Shown one piece after another: positions 32,103 to 44,666 of a stretch of DNA of 64,000 bases. The notes below the pieces were generated by a model that made no database searches, was not told the DNA's origin, and was given only the letters and a program-made list of their open reading frames with translations. The first letter of the stretch is position 1. Every line of letters begins with the position of its first letter. The DNA lies in the NCBI RefSeq assembly GCF_027579695.1, contig NC_083581.1:62074200-62138199 (forward strand). Reading direction: 5' to 3'. The translations under genes were made by a program, and so were the position numbers. This DNA comes from Neoarius graeffei (Eukaryota; Chordata; Actinopteri; Siluriformes; Ariidae).

Positions 32103-32585
32103 CACCGGCCACTTTATTAGGGACACCCACCACCCACACACCTGCCGTTTTATGCAGTTTTCTAATCAGACAATCCCTTGACAGCAGCACAAATACATAA
32201 AATCATGCAGATACAAATCAAGAGCTTCAGTTAATGTTCACTTCAAACATCAGAATGGGAAAAATTGTGATGTCTGTGACTTCAGAAACTGCTGATCTCC
32301 TGGGGTTTTCACATATAACAGTTTACACAGAATGGTGTGAAGAACAAAAAACATTGAGTGAGTGACAGTTCTGTGGGTGGAAACGCCTTGTTGATAAGAG
32401 AGGTCAAAAGAAAATGGTCAGATTGGTTTGAGCTGCCAGGAAGGACATAGCAACTCTTTACTACCATGGTAAGCAGAAAAGTATCTCAGCGTACAACAGC
32501 AGAACACCACACTGGGATCCACTCCTGCCATCCAAGAACAGGAATCTTAGAAATCAAGAACAAGTTCCTATTAAAGTGGCCTGTG
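32103..32585. mobile_element. Non-autonomous DNA transposon with CACCGGCCACTTTATTAG ends
   Basis: The left end CACCGGCCACTTTATTAGGG and the inverse of the right end, CACAGGCCACTTTAATAGGA, form inverted repeats. The interior has no long open frame. The superfamily is not determined here. Confidence 0.7.
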
Positions 32586-32611
32586 TGTGTGTGTGTATAT
32601 ATGTACTGTAT

Positions 32612-32727
32612 ATCCATCCATTATCTGTAGTCGCTTATCCTGTTCTGCAGGGTCACAGGCAAGCTGGAGCCTATCCCAGCTGACTATGGGCGAGAGGCGG
32701 GGTACACCAAGGTTATCGCAGGGCTGA

Positions 32728-32731
<4 letters not shown>
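32612..32731 (-). mobile_element. SINE family A fragment
   Basis: Tail-proximal piece with an ATCCATCCATTATCTGTAG tail, passing through AGCTGGAGCCTATCCCAGC to GCAGGGCTGACA, where a (TA)n tract begins. The 5' half is missing. Confidence 0.85.
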
Positions 32732-32797
<66 letters not shown>

Positions 32798-32950
32798 TTT
32801 TTTGTTCCTCTCTCACTCTTTTCTTGCTTCTTTTTCTGTTTCGGTATTTGCACATATGTTCACACTATGTGCCCATCATATTAATAAAAATAATAAAAAG
32901 TAACAAAAATAAGTAAAATAAAAGAAAATGATAAAAACAATGTTCAATTG

Positions 32951-33034
<84 letters not shown>
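32732..33034. repeat. Two (TA)n arrays
   Basis: (TA)n at 32732-32795 and 32957-33034, separated by an AT-rich spacer with a T/C-rich start. Confidence 0.95.
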
Positions 33035-33036
<2 letters not shown>

Positions 33037-33709
33037 TCATCACTCTTAAGGGCAAAAATTAACTTACAAACTGTCTCCAAAATTACAATGTAAATATTCA
33101 TAAGGGATGTTTTCAGTGCAAATCTGAGTTACAAACATACACTATTCACTTATGTGAAAAATACAGGAACAGTTTAGTGTTTTGTTTAATTTGATATTGT
33201 TCACAGAATTAGTCTGCATGTCCAGTAGTTGGATATCCTCATACAATTTGGTGCTTTAGGACTGAAAGACATGAACAGTCAGACAAATCATTGTCTTTAA
33301 AAAAAATATCGGTTGTATGGTTGTGGTTACATTATTTAATTGACAAGGTAGAAGGGTTTTTTTAATTGAAATGCTAAAATGAATCAATAATGAAAAGTGG
33401 CCCTTTTTAAAACCTATTATAATAACTGTGTCAATTCATTTCTGTACAGTAAAGCGCTGGTGATTTTGCCTCGTGGTTTATGGCGCCATCTAAAGGCCAG
33501 TCCGTATAACTACATACTGGATAACTTTTTATCATAATATAATGATAAAATAATATCCTAAATAATAAATAATAAATGTATTAAAAGATACAGTCATATA
33601 TGATTTGTGGTTTCTTTTATTATTTCCATATATAAAGTAATATATCTGGAGTGCATTTAATATTACAGGTCTATGAGCCTGAGAAACAGGAATGAATATT
33701 TCATTCACA
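33035..33709. other. No recognisable feature
   Basis: AT-rich sequence without open frames of note or repeat boundaries that I can define. Confidence 0.5.
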
Positions 33710-33711
33710 TG

Positions 33712-33712
33712 A

Positions 33713-33760
<48 letters not shown>

Positions 33761-33839
33761 CTATTTACTTTAACAGACTGCTGTGTGAGCTGTAACTGTG
33801 GATTTCTTTTGAATTTGATTTGATTTGATTGATTAGGTT

Positions 33840-33909
<70 letters not shown>
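33712..33909. repeat. Two (GAAA)n arrays
   Basis: GAAA repeats at 33712-33759 and 33841-33909, with unique sequence between. Confidence 0.95.
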
Positions 33910-33910
<1 letters not shown>

Positions 33911-34288
33911 CTATATTTGTTACATGCACACTTCAAGCACAGTGAGATTCATCCTCTGCATTTAACCCATCTGAAGCAGTGAACACACACACGAACACAC
34001 ACACACACACACACACACACAGAGCAGTGGGCAGCCATATTACAGTGCCCGGGGAGCAGTCAGGGGTTAAGTACCTTGCTCAAGGGCACTTCAGCCCAAG
34101 GCCGCCCCATGTTAACCTAACTGCATGTCTTTGAACTGTAGAGGAAACCGGAGCACCCGGAGGAAACCCACGCAGACACGGGGAGAACATGAAAACTCCA
34201 CACAGAAAGGCCCTCGCCGGCTGCTGGGCTCGAACCCAGAACCTTCTTGCTGTGAGGCGACAGTGCTAACCACTACGACACTGTACTG
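33910..34288 (-). mobile_element. tRNA-derived SINE family B
   Basis: On the minus strand it has a head and body like family A (TAGTGGTTAGCACTGTCGCC, then the CGTGTCTGCGTGGGTTTCC body). Its 3' part is different: GGGCACTGTAATATGGCTGC, GTTCACTGCTTCAGATGGG, TTAAATGCAG. Family A's CCAGGGTGTACC and ATGAGATGAG parts are absent. Confidence 0.82.
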
Positions 34289-34413
34289 TTAAAATGCAGT
34301 ACATACAAAATACAGTATGAACATGGCATAAAAACCAGGATTACACAAAAAAGGGTGAACACTTGTTTCCATTGTGGTCCCAGAAACTTATCACAGACAG
34401 CCATGGTTACTAT

Positions 34414-34434
34414 ACTAAGTAGATACCCAAACTA

Positions 34435-34488
<54 letters not shown>

Positions 34489-34652
34489 AAGTAATATAAA
34501 TAATAATAATAACAATTCTGTGGCTTCAGATCAAAATAAAACTGTAATAATCCTGTTGTAGATTAATTCTAGTTTTGTTATTAAGTGTGGATGGGTTTAT
34601 TTTAATTTTCACTCATAAGAAGATACTGAGAGGAGTTATAAGGACACCAAGA

Positions 34653-34737
<85 letters not shown>

Positions 34738-34770
34738 CTATGTCTAGACTAAGTAGATACCCAAACTATA

Positions 34771-34812
<42 letters not shown>

Positions 34813-34990
34813 GTAATACAAATACTTCTACTACTTATAATAATAATAATCCTGTGGCTTCAGATCAAAATAAAACTGTAATAATCCTGTTGTAGATTAG
34901 TTTTAGTTTTGTTATTAAGTGTGGATGTGTTTATTTTAATTTTCACTCATAAGGAGATACTGGGAGGAGTTATAGGGACACCAAGAGAAA

Positions 34991-35055
<65 letters not shown>

Positions 35056-35088
35056 CTATGTCTAGACTAAGTAGATACCCAAACTATA

Positions 35089-35163
<75 letters not shown>

Positions 35164-35345
35164 GTAATACAAATACTCCTACTACTTATAATAATAAAAA
35201 TTCTGTGGCTTCAGATCAAAATAAAACTGTAATAATCCTGTTGTAGATTAATTTTAGTTTTGTTATTAAGTGTGGATGTGTTTATTTTAAGTTTCTCTCA
35301 TAAGGAGATACTGGGAGGAGTTATAGAGACACCAAGAGAAACGCA

Positions 35346-35410
<65 letters not shown>

Positions 35411-35441
35411 CTATGTCTAGACTAAGTAGATACCCAAACTA

Positions 35442-35492
<51 letters not shown>

Positions 35493-35665
35493 TAATACAA
35501 ATACTCCTAGTACTTATAATAATAAAAATTCTGTGGCTTCAGATCAAAATAAAACTGTAATAATCCTGTTGTAGATTAATTTTAGTTTTGTTATTAAGTG
35601 TGGATGTGTTTATTTTAATTTTCTCTCATAAGGAGATACTGGGAGGAGTTATAGGGACACCAAGA

Positions 35666-35752
<87 letters not shown>

Positions 35753-35989
35753 CTATGTCTAGACTAAGTAGATACCCAAACTATGAATGATGATAATAAT
35801 AATAATAATAATAATAATAAAATACAAATACTCCTGCTACTTATAATAATAATTCTGTGGCTTCAGATCAAAATAAAACTGTAATAATCCTGTTGTAGAT
35901 TAATTTTAGTTTTGTTGTTAAGTGTGGATGTGTTTATTTTAATTTTCACTCATAAGGAGATACTGGGAGGAGTTATAGAGACACCAAGA

Positions 35990-36076
<87 letters not shown>

Positions 36077-36107
36077 CTATGTCTAGACTAAGTAGATACC
36101 CAAACTA

Positions 36108-36161
<54 letters not shown>

Positions 36162-36338
36162 TAATACAAATACTCCTAGTACTTATAATAATAAAAATTC
36201 TGTGGCTTCAGATCAAAATAAAACTGTAATAATCCTGTTGTAGATTAATTTTAGTTTTGTTATTAAGTGTGGATGTGTTCATTTTAAGTTTCTCTCATAA
36301 GGAGATACTGGGAGGAGTTATAGGGACACCAAGAGAAA

Positions 36339-36377
<39 letters not shown>

Positions 36378-36410
36378 TTCCATGTCTAGAATAAGTAGAT
36401 ATCCAAACTA

Positions 36411-36458
<48 letters not shown>

Positions 36459-36675
36459 TAATACAAATACTCCTACTACTTATAATAATAAAAATTCTGT
36501 GGCTTCAGCTCAAAATAAAACTGTAATAATCCTGTTGTAGATTAATTTTAGTTTTGTTATTAAGTGTGGATGTGTTTATTTTAAGTTTCTCTCATAAGGA
36601 GATACTGGGAGGAGTTATAGGGACACCAAGAGAAACTCTCTCTCACACACACACACACACACACTTCCATGTCTT
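34414..36675 (+). repeat. Seven-unit tandem array with embedded AAT, CT and CA microsatellites
   Basis: The anchor GTGTGGATG occurs at 34585, 34919, 35270, 35598, 35922, 36267 and 36564, spacing 297-351 bp. Each unit carries a unique-sequence core (TTCTGTGGCTTCAGATC through GGACACCAAGAGAAAC), then (CT)n(CA)n, then ACTTCTATGTCTAGACTAAG, then (AAT)n. Length differences come almost only from the microsatellites. The array ends about 240 bp before the GPR157 start codon. Confidence 0.95.
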
Positions 36676-36880
36676 CCTCAAGTGACGAAACTTGTCTGAA
36701 CTGAGAAGTATACGTAGGAAATTAAAATTCAGGACATTTTGTCTTTCACCAGGAATTGAAAGTCTCCTTTCAGGTTCCAAACGCGACGCGTCGACGGAAA
36801 CAACGCGAGCTGGATCCTGCTGAGTAACTTTCCTCTTCCAGCTTCCACACTGAATCAGATCCTAATCCGGTTTGAGAGAG

Positions 36881-36913
<33 letters not shown>

Positions 36914-36915
36914 TC
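36676..36915 (+). promoter_or_regulatory. Presumptive GPR157 promoter and 5' UTR
   Basis: A CpG-containing block, ACGCGACGCGTCGACGG, lies at about 36780-36796. It is followed by text leading to a (GT)n tract (36882-36910) that ends five bases before the start codon. No TATA box is evident. The transcription start is not determinable from sequence alone. Confidence 0.45.
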
Positions 36916-37292
36916 ATGGCGCTGTGGCAGCAGGCGGACGTGGCTGTATCTGAGCAGGTTGTGGTGTTGTTGTCGTGTGCTGTGTCGGTGTTGGGCTCTG
37001 TGCTGGTCGTGAGTTCGTACCTGCTGTGGCCCGACCTGAGGACCACCCCGAGGCAGCTCTTAGTCTTCCTCTCTGTGGCTGACTTCCTCTCTGCCCTCTC
37101 CTACTCATACGGAGTTTATCAGGTCTTTAAGGCAAACACTTGGGACTGTGTCGTCCAAGGAGCCGTTTCCACTTTCTCCAACACAAGCTCCTTCTTCTGG
37201 ACTGTGGCTATTGGTGTCTACCTGTACATCTTCATCGTGAAGTCCAGTCAGAGACTAGCCGACACTCTGGTCTTATATTTTCATCTCATCAG
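36916..37292 (+). CDS. gpr157: GPR157 coding exon 1
   Basis: 125 codons plus two bases of codon 126. The donor is AG|GTAGCA at 37293. Reading past the donor reaches TAG at once, so intron retention would truncate the receptor after TM3. Confidence 0.94.
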
Positions 37293-39628
37293 GTAGCACT
37301 GGGGGTGTTGTTGTTGTTGTTGTTCTGTTCCTCTCTTTCTGTTTAACTTCATCCTATTTACACAGGCTACTAAATATATTTTATATCATATTATCAGTGT
37401 GCATCACTGCAGCAGAACATCCATCCATCTATTCTCCGTAACCACTTATTCAAGCGGTAGAAACAGGGTGAGAAGCTTGGTCATTCGGCAGAGACTCCGA
37501 GTAGAACCGCTGCTCCTCCACATCAAAAGGAGTCAGTTGAGGTTGTTCGGGCACCTTGTTAGGATGCCCCCTGGACACCTTCCAAGGGAGGTTTTCTGGG
37601 CATGCCACACCAGGAGCAGACCCCGGGGCAGACCCAGGACACGCTGGAGAGATTACATCTTTCAGCTGGCCTGGGAACGCCTCGGTATTCCTCCGGAAGA
37701 GCTGGTGGAGGTGGCCAGGGATCTTGAAGTCTGGGCTGCTGTGCTTAGGCTGTGCTACCCCTGCAACCCGGATCCGGATAAGCGGTAGAAGATGGATGTC
37801 TGGCACTTATTCAAAGATTCAAATATTTTTTTATTGTCAATTCACAATATATCCAGGACATATAGGAGAATCGGTGGCGGCACGGTGGTGTAGTGGTTAG
37901 CGCTGTCGCCTCACAGCAAGAAGGTCCTGGGTTCGAGCCCCGGGGCCGGCGAGGGCCTTTCTGTGTGGAGTTTGCATGTTCTCCCCGTGTCCGCGTGGGT
38001 TTCCTCCGGGTGCTCTGGTTTCCCCCACAGTCCAAAGACATGCAGGTTAGGTTAACTGGTGACTCTAAATTGACCGTAGGTGTGAATGTTTGTCTGTGTC
38101 TATGTGTCAGCCCTGTGATGACCTGGCGATTTGTCCAGGGTGTACCCCGCCTTTCGCCCGTAGTCAGCTGGGATAGGCTTCAGCTTGCCTGCGACCCTGT
38201 AGAAGGATAAAGCGGCTAGAGATAATGAGATGAGATATAGGAGAATTGAAATGCCATTTTTCTCTCTCACCTTACTTGTAAAATCAGATAAAACATATTT
38301 ATATAAAGAAAAGAAAGCACAACTTTATTCTTCATACACTTGTGAAATTCCTCTCTGCATTTAACTTATCTGAAGCAGTGAACACACACACGTGAGCAGT
38401 GAGCACACATACATACCTAGAGCAGTGGGCAGCCATGCTAACAGCACCCTGGGAGCAGTTGGGAGTTGGGTGCCTCACTCAAGGGCCCAAGGCCGTCCCA
38501 TATTAACCTAACCGCATGTCAACCATTGACAACCATTCACACAACCAGACAACCATTCACACTCACACCTACGGTCAATTTAGAGCCACCAATTAGCCTA
38601 ACCTGCATGCCTTTGGACGGTGGGGGAAACCGGAGCACCCGGAGGAAACCCACGCAGACACGGGGAGAACATGCAAACTCCACACAGAAAGGCCCTTGCC
38701 AGCTGCTGGGCTCGAACCCAGAACCTTCTTGCTGTGAGGCAACCTTGCTAACCACTACACCACACTCAAAAAAATAACTGACCCTAAAAAATAGACTTTA
38801 TGTAATTTAATCACATGACAATTTTCCATGTAATTCTATCACATAAACTTTAAGTAAATACCGAGCTTTATGGTACACGTTTCAACCATGTTAAGGTAAT
38901 GCAAATAAATTACATAATGGTTATGGATTTTTTTTTAAATAAACCTTACGTGGATAAATGGACTCAATGTTTTTTTAAGATATTTTTTGGGCTTTTTTTA
39001 TTGGATAGGACAGTGTAGAGACAGGAAATGAGCAGGAGAGAGAGACGAGGAGGGATCGGGAAATGACCTCGGGTCGGAATCGAACCCGGTCCCCAGATTT
39101 ATGGTATGGCGCCTTATCCACCTGAGCCACAACATCCCCATGAGTCAATGGTGAAATTAAAACGATTTTTTGATTCCGCTTGAATTGTGACATGAATTTC
39201 ACATATCGTGTTTCTGAAATTTTAAATATAATTATTTGTACCAATAAGGTCACAATTTAGTAGGAAGAAGTTTGACACAATGACTGAAAATGTTGCCACC
39301 TGCCATCTACTGTGCGGGAGTGTGATGTGCATGTCAGTCCCTACGAGATCTCATCAAGTAAAGTATACATGATTTGTTTAGATATAGTTCGTAGTAGGCC
39401 AGTTCACATAGCGTTTATATGATTTAATTGAATATATTTTAAATTTTATAAACTTTACTTAAATTTTATGTGTAACTATTTCTTAATATTTACCTGGACC
39501 AAGAATCATTTTTTTGAGTGTATTTTTTTGAGTGTACACTGTGCCGCCCTATGTAGGAGAATTGAAATGCCATTTCTCTCTCACCTTACTTGTAAAATCA
39601 GATAAAAAATATTTATATTAAGAAAAAC

Positions 39629-39684
<56 letters not shown>

Positions 39685-42600
39685 AAATACACTCTAAAAT
39701 CAATGTACAAAATAGCAGTAGTGCAAATGCAGTACAATCCAAAGACATGTGGTTAGGTTAATATGGGACGGCCTTGGGCTGAGGTGCCCTTGAGCGAGGC
39801 ACCGAACTCCCAACTGCTCCCCGGGCGCTGTTAGCATGGCTGCCCACTGCTCTGGGTATGTTTGTGTGCTCATTGCTCACGTGTGTGTGCATGTGTGTGT
39901 TCACTGCTTCAGATGGGTTAAATGCAGAGAGGAATTTCACAAGTGTGTGATGAATAAAGTTGTGCTTTCTTTCTTCTTTCAATATCTGTAACGGAGAAGG
40001 TGCTTAGAAGAGTAGCTTATAAGGTGTATATGAGCAGTAGTGCAAATAAGCAATAGCAGCAGATACACCAGTAATGCAAATGATTGTAGTGTGATGTGCA
40101 AACAGATGAGATAGACTTTCTTGTGTGAAGGGTCGCGGGCAAGCTGGAGCCTATCCCAGTTGGCTATGGGCAAGAGGTGGGGTACACCCTGGACAAGTCG
40201 CCAGGTCATCGCAGGGCTGACACATCTCTATGTGTCAAACAACCATTCACACTCACATTCACACCTATGGTCAATTTAGAGCCACCAATTAGCCTAACCT
40301 GCATGCTTTTGGACTGTGGGGGAAACCCAACAGACACAGGGAGAACATGCAAACTCTACACAGAAAGGCTCCTGTCGACCACTGGGCTCAAACCTCAAAC
40401 CTTCTTGCTGTGAGGCGACAGTGCTAGCCACTACGCCACAGTGCCACCCCACAGCAGAACCTCATCTCATCTCATTATCTCTAGCCGCTTTATCCTTCTA
40501 CAGGGTCGCAGGCAAGCTGGAGCCTATCCCAGCTGACTACGGGCGAAAGGCGGGGTACACCCTGGACAAGTCGCCAGGTCATCACAGGGCTGACACACAG
40601 ACACAGACAACCATTCACACTCACACCTATGGTCAATTTAGAGCCACCAATTAACCTAACCTGCATGTCTTTGGACTGTGGGGGAAACCGGAGCACCCGG
40701 AGGAAACCCACGCGGACACGGGGAGAACATGCAAACTCCACACAGAAAGGCCCTCGCCGGCCCCGGGGCTTGAACCCAGGACCTTCTTGCTGTGAGGCGA
40801 CAGCGCTAACCACTACACCACCGTGCCGCCCACAGCAGAACCTGAATACTGAATACTGACTGGTAGCTACTGTGTGCCCTTTGTTTTTGTTTTTTTAGTA
40901 TAAACTTTTATGATATATTTTTATTTTCTGACTTCTACATTATCAAGTCAGTACAAAAACATTTCCAAACATTAGTTTTCCAGCACAAAATGAAATGTTA
41001 CAGAAAAATGTTTGTCTGTCAGTAAAGAAAGCAGAATGTTGCATAAGAGACACTTTTCAAAAAAACGTAATGAAGGCTACTAGGTTTTGCTGCAAGCATA
41101 AGAAGTAAGTGTGACGTCAAAGTGTCCAGAAGAACCGTGACTGGTTCTGGAAGAAACCAGTAAAACCTACAGCTGATTTCCTTACAAAACTGCACACGTT
41201 ACGCTTGAAACTATTATTGTTGTTTGTTTGTTTGTTTAAAGCAAATGGCTATCACACCAAATATTGACATTGTTACTTCTGCCAGCTTTGTTGGAGGAAG
41301 CTATGTTGTCGCCTATGTTTGTCTGTCTGCCTGTTCCCAGCGTAACTCAAAAAGTAGTGAACAGATTTTGTTAAATTTTTGAGGAAAGATGAGCCATGGG
41401 CCAAGGAACATCCATCCATTATCTGTAGCCGCTTATATTCACACTCACATTCACACCTACGGTCAATTTATGGCCCTTTTCCACTACCCTTTTTCAGCTC
41501 ACTTCAGCTCGCTTCAGCTCACTTCAGCCCGACACGGCTCGCGTTTCGACTACCAAAAACCAGCACGACTCAGCTCGTTTCAGCCCTGCTTAGCCCCTAA
41601 AACTCGCACGGTTTTGGAGTGGGGCTGAAGCGAGCCAAACCGTGCCGACTGAGGTTGGGGGCGTGAGCAGACACTCCCCTGTGCACTGATTGGTGAGGAG
41701 GAGTGTCCTCACATGCCCACACACGCCCCGCGAGCACGCTGGGATCTGTAAACACCGCAAACCCGGAAGAAGAAGAATTACGAATTAGGAGAATTTCTGA
41801 AGCCTTATGCGCCTCGCCTCATCTATACGCTCTTGCCAGTATCTGTTGGCCACAGCACCAAGACCAGCAACACTAACGACTCCATGTCCTCCATGTTTAT
41901 TGTTTACTATCCGGGTCGTGAGACTACCGCTTAAAAGCTCACTGAATCAGTGACATACAGAGCATCGTGGACGAGTTCGCGGAGCGCAAGGCTCGTCGTA
42001 TGCCCTTCAAATAATGCGCGCAGTAGGCTATTGATGTTTTATTATGAGCCATGTACAGTATGTCGCCTAATGTTTTTTTGTTTCTGAGTTACATGTTCGT
42101 TTGAAGGACTTAATGTACAAAATAACATTGCACCCCATAGTGTTGAAATTGGTAAACACAGTGCATTCAGTGAGGTTTGCACCGCCCTCCTTTTATTTCT
42201 GACTCTTCCTGTCACCACTCTGAGCGCTCATTCGTATGCCCTTCAAATAATGTGCGCAGTATAGGCTATTGATGTTTTATTATGAGCCATGTACAGTATC
42301 CTAATGTTTTTTGTTTCTGAGTTACATGTTCGTTTGAAGGACTTGATGTACTAAATAACATAGTTGCACCCGGTAGTGTTGAAATTGGTAAACACCGCAG
42401 TTGCGGACATTTTGTAGCCTAAAATGATGTTATGATAAGCTTTAATAAAGGGCCCGGTCATTTGCCCCGCCCCCGGCCAGGCTCTGACTTGTTCCGCCAC
42501 TGTCACTGATGTCACTGTTTGCGCTGCTTAACGACATCACGTGACGTCCACCCACTTTCGCTAACTCCACCCAATGTGTCCACCCACTTCCAGCCAGCAC

Positions 42601-43280
42601 GGTTCAGCGCGGTTGTAGTCGAAATGCAACTCCAACAGCCCCGCTCAGCTCGACTCAGCTCGACTCGGCACGGCACGACTCAGCCGCGTTTGTAGTGGAA
42701 AAGCGGCATTAGAGCCACCAATTAGCCTAACCTGCATGTCTTTGGAGTGCGGAGGAAACCGGAGCACCCGGAGGAAACCCACACAGACACGGGAAGAACA
42801 TGCAAACTCCACACAGAAAGGCCCTCGCCGGCCATGGGGCTCGAACCCAGGACCTTCTTGCTGTGAGGCAACAGTGCTAACCACCGTGCCGCCCGGCCAA
42901 GGAACAATGGATTAGATTTTGATGCAAATCCGGATATGTATATTGATACAGGATTTTTGGTCTGTTCCCAACATAACTCAAAAAGTGAAATTCGGCGTAC
43001 AGCTTTAGTGTTATCTTAGGTTGAAGTGATTTGATTTTGATGTTGATGCGTGGCTTGGCAGAGTTATGAACTCTACCGAGTGCTCTTCTAGTTCCACTTC
43101 TTACTGTTTACTGCTCTTTATAGTGTATTTTTAATGTAGAAGCATTTCACTTAATTTTAAAAAAATTGTCTCGGGTACAATTTGTGCAGTTTTATTAGGA
43201 AATTGAACCAGCCACAGTTCTTCTGGAGACTTTTGACTTTCACATTTGCTTTTTATTTTTGCAGCAAAACCCAGTAGCCT

Positions 43281-43324
<44 letters not shown>

Positions 43325-44629
43325 GCCTGAAAAATGATCTCTTATGTAATATCCTGTTTTCTTTACCGACATACAAATATTTAATTTTGTGCTGTAAAAA
43401 TAGGGTTTGGAAATCTAAATTGGTTTTGTACTGACTCAGCAATGTGGAAGTCATAAAATAAAAAGTTTGTACTTTAAAAAAAAAGTATGCCGAAGACTTG
43501 CGTAGTACTGTATATTGTGTACGCTGTACACTTTCGGAGGGGAACATGGCCTACTTATCTGTTCCTTTCTTTGTCACTGAGGTTAGTCCTTTATCTGCAT
43601 CTTTTAATATTTATCTCATCTCATCTCATTATCTCTAGCCGCTTTATCCTGTTCTACAGGGTCGCAGGCAAGCTGGAGCCTATCCCAGCTGACTACGGGC
43701 GAAAGGCGGGGTACACCCTGGACAAGTCGCCAGGTCATCACAGGGCTGACACATAGACACAGACAACCATTCACACTCACATTCACATCTACGGTCAATT
43801 TAGGCTACATCCACACGACAACGGCAACGAGATGTTATTTAAAAATATATTGCGTCCAAATGGGCAACGATCAGTAAAATATCAGGTCCATATGGCAACG
43901 CAACGCTTGCTGAAAACGATGCAATACACATGCCACACCTCTAGGGGCGCTGTAAGACGGTCCCTTCGGAGACACCAGAACAATAGAAGAAGTAAGGACG
44001 CATGCGCATAAACTATTATGCGCGAGACTTCATATTAGCCACAAAGTCAGGAAAATCTGTTCGTAAAATTACATTATAATGACCAAATACAATGAAAAGT
44101 ATTTTTCCAGTCTCACCTGTGAAAGGTAATCCCATGTGATCTCATTTGGACGGCAAACCTGTTGGTACAGTTAAACGCAGCTAATCTTTATTCTCCGCTT
44201 TGACCTATCCAATATGGCGGCGAGGATGACGTATGATTCTACGCAGAAGGCGGCGTCTTTAATGGTCCGGAATAAATTGAATGCTACACGTTGATGGATT
44301 AATTTGTTGTTTCTCACCTGTGAAAGGTAATCCCATGTGATCTCGTTTGGACGGTAAACCTGTTGGTACAGTTAAACGCAGCACATGAATCTTTATTCTC
44401 CGCTTTGACCTATCCAATATGGCGGCGAGGATGACGTATGATTCTACGCGGAAGGCGGTGTCTTTAATGTTCCGGAATAAATTGAATGCTACACGTTGAT
44501 GGATTAATTTGCTCTTCTACGCCCTTTTTGAGGAATGTATTGTAGGACTTAAATCAACATCTGAAGAGGTGAGATCGCTCCTTTTTTTCCCTATTTTTGC
44601 TGGCGGGATTGACTCTGCCCTAAGGGCAG

Positions 44630-44666
<37 letters not shown>

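Larger units (their letters stand above)
41279..43091 (+). mobile_element. Helitron-like element (putative) split by a SINE
   Basis: The left part has a GTTTGTCTGTCTGCCTG run; the right end reads ACTCTACCGAGTGCTCTT followed by CTAG and T. An imperfect hairpin a few bases before CTAG-T is Helitron-like. A SINE with the duplication GGCCAAGGAACA and, within it, a MITE split the body. The 5' end is a guess. Confidence 0.4.

Noticed and set aside
34414..36675. CRISPR-like array (regular repeats with variable spacers)
   Set aside because: Units are about 330 bp with microsatellites between them, in a vertebrate genome, with no cas genes. It is an ordinary tandem repeat.
37893..38210. Recurrent frames beginning MVSAVASQQEGPGFEP on one strand or MSLDCGGNRSTRRKPTRTRG on the other, at many sites
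   Set aside because: They are translations of the family A SINE body. They recur only where SINE copies lie and end at SINE boundaries.
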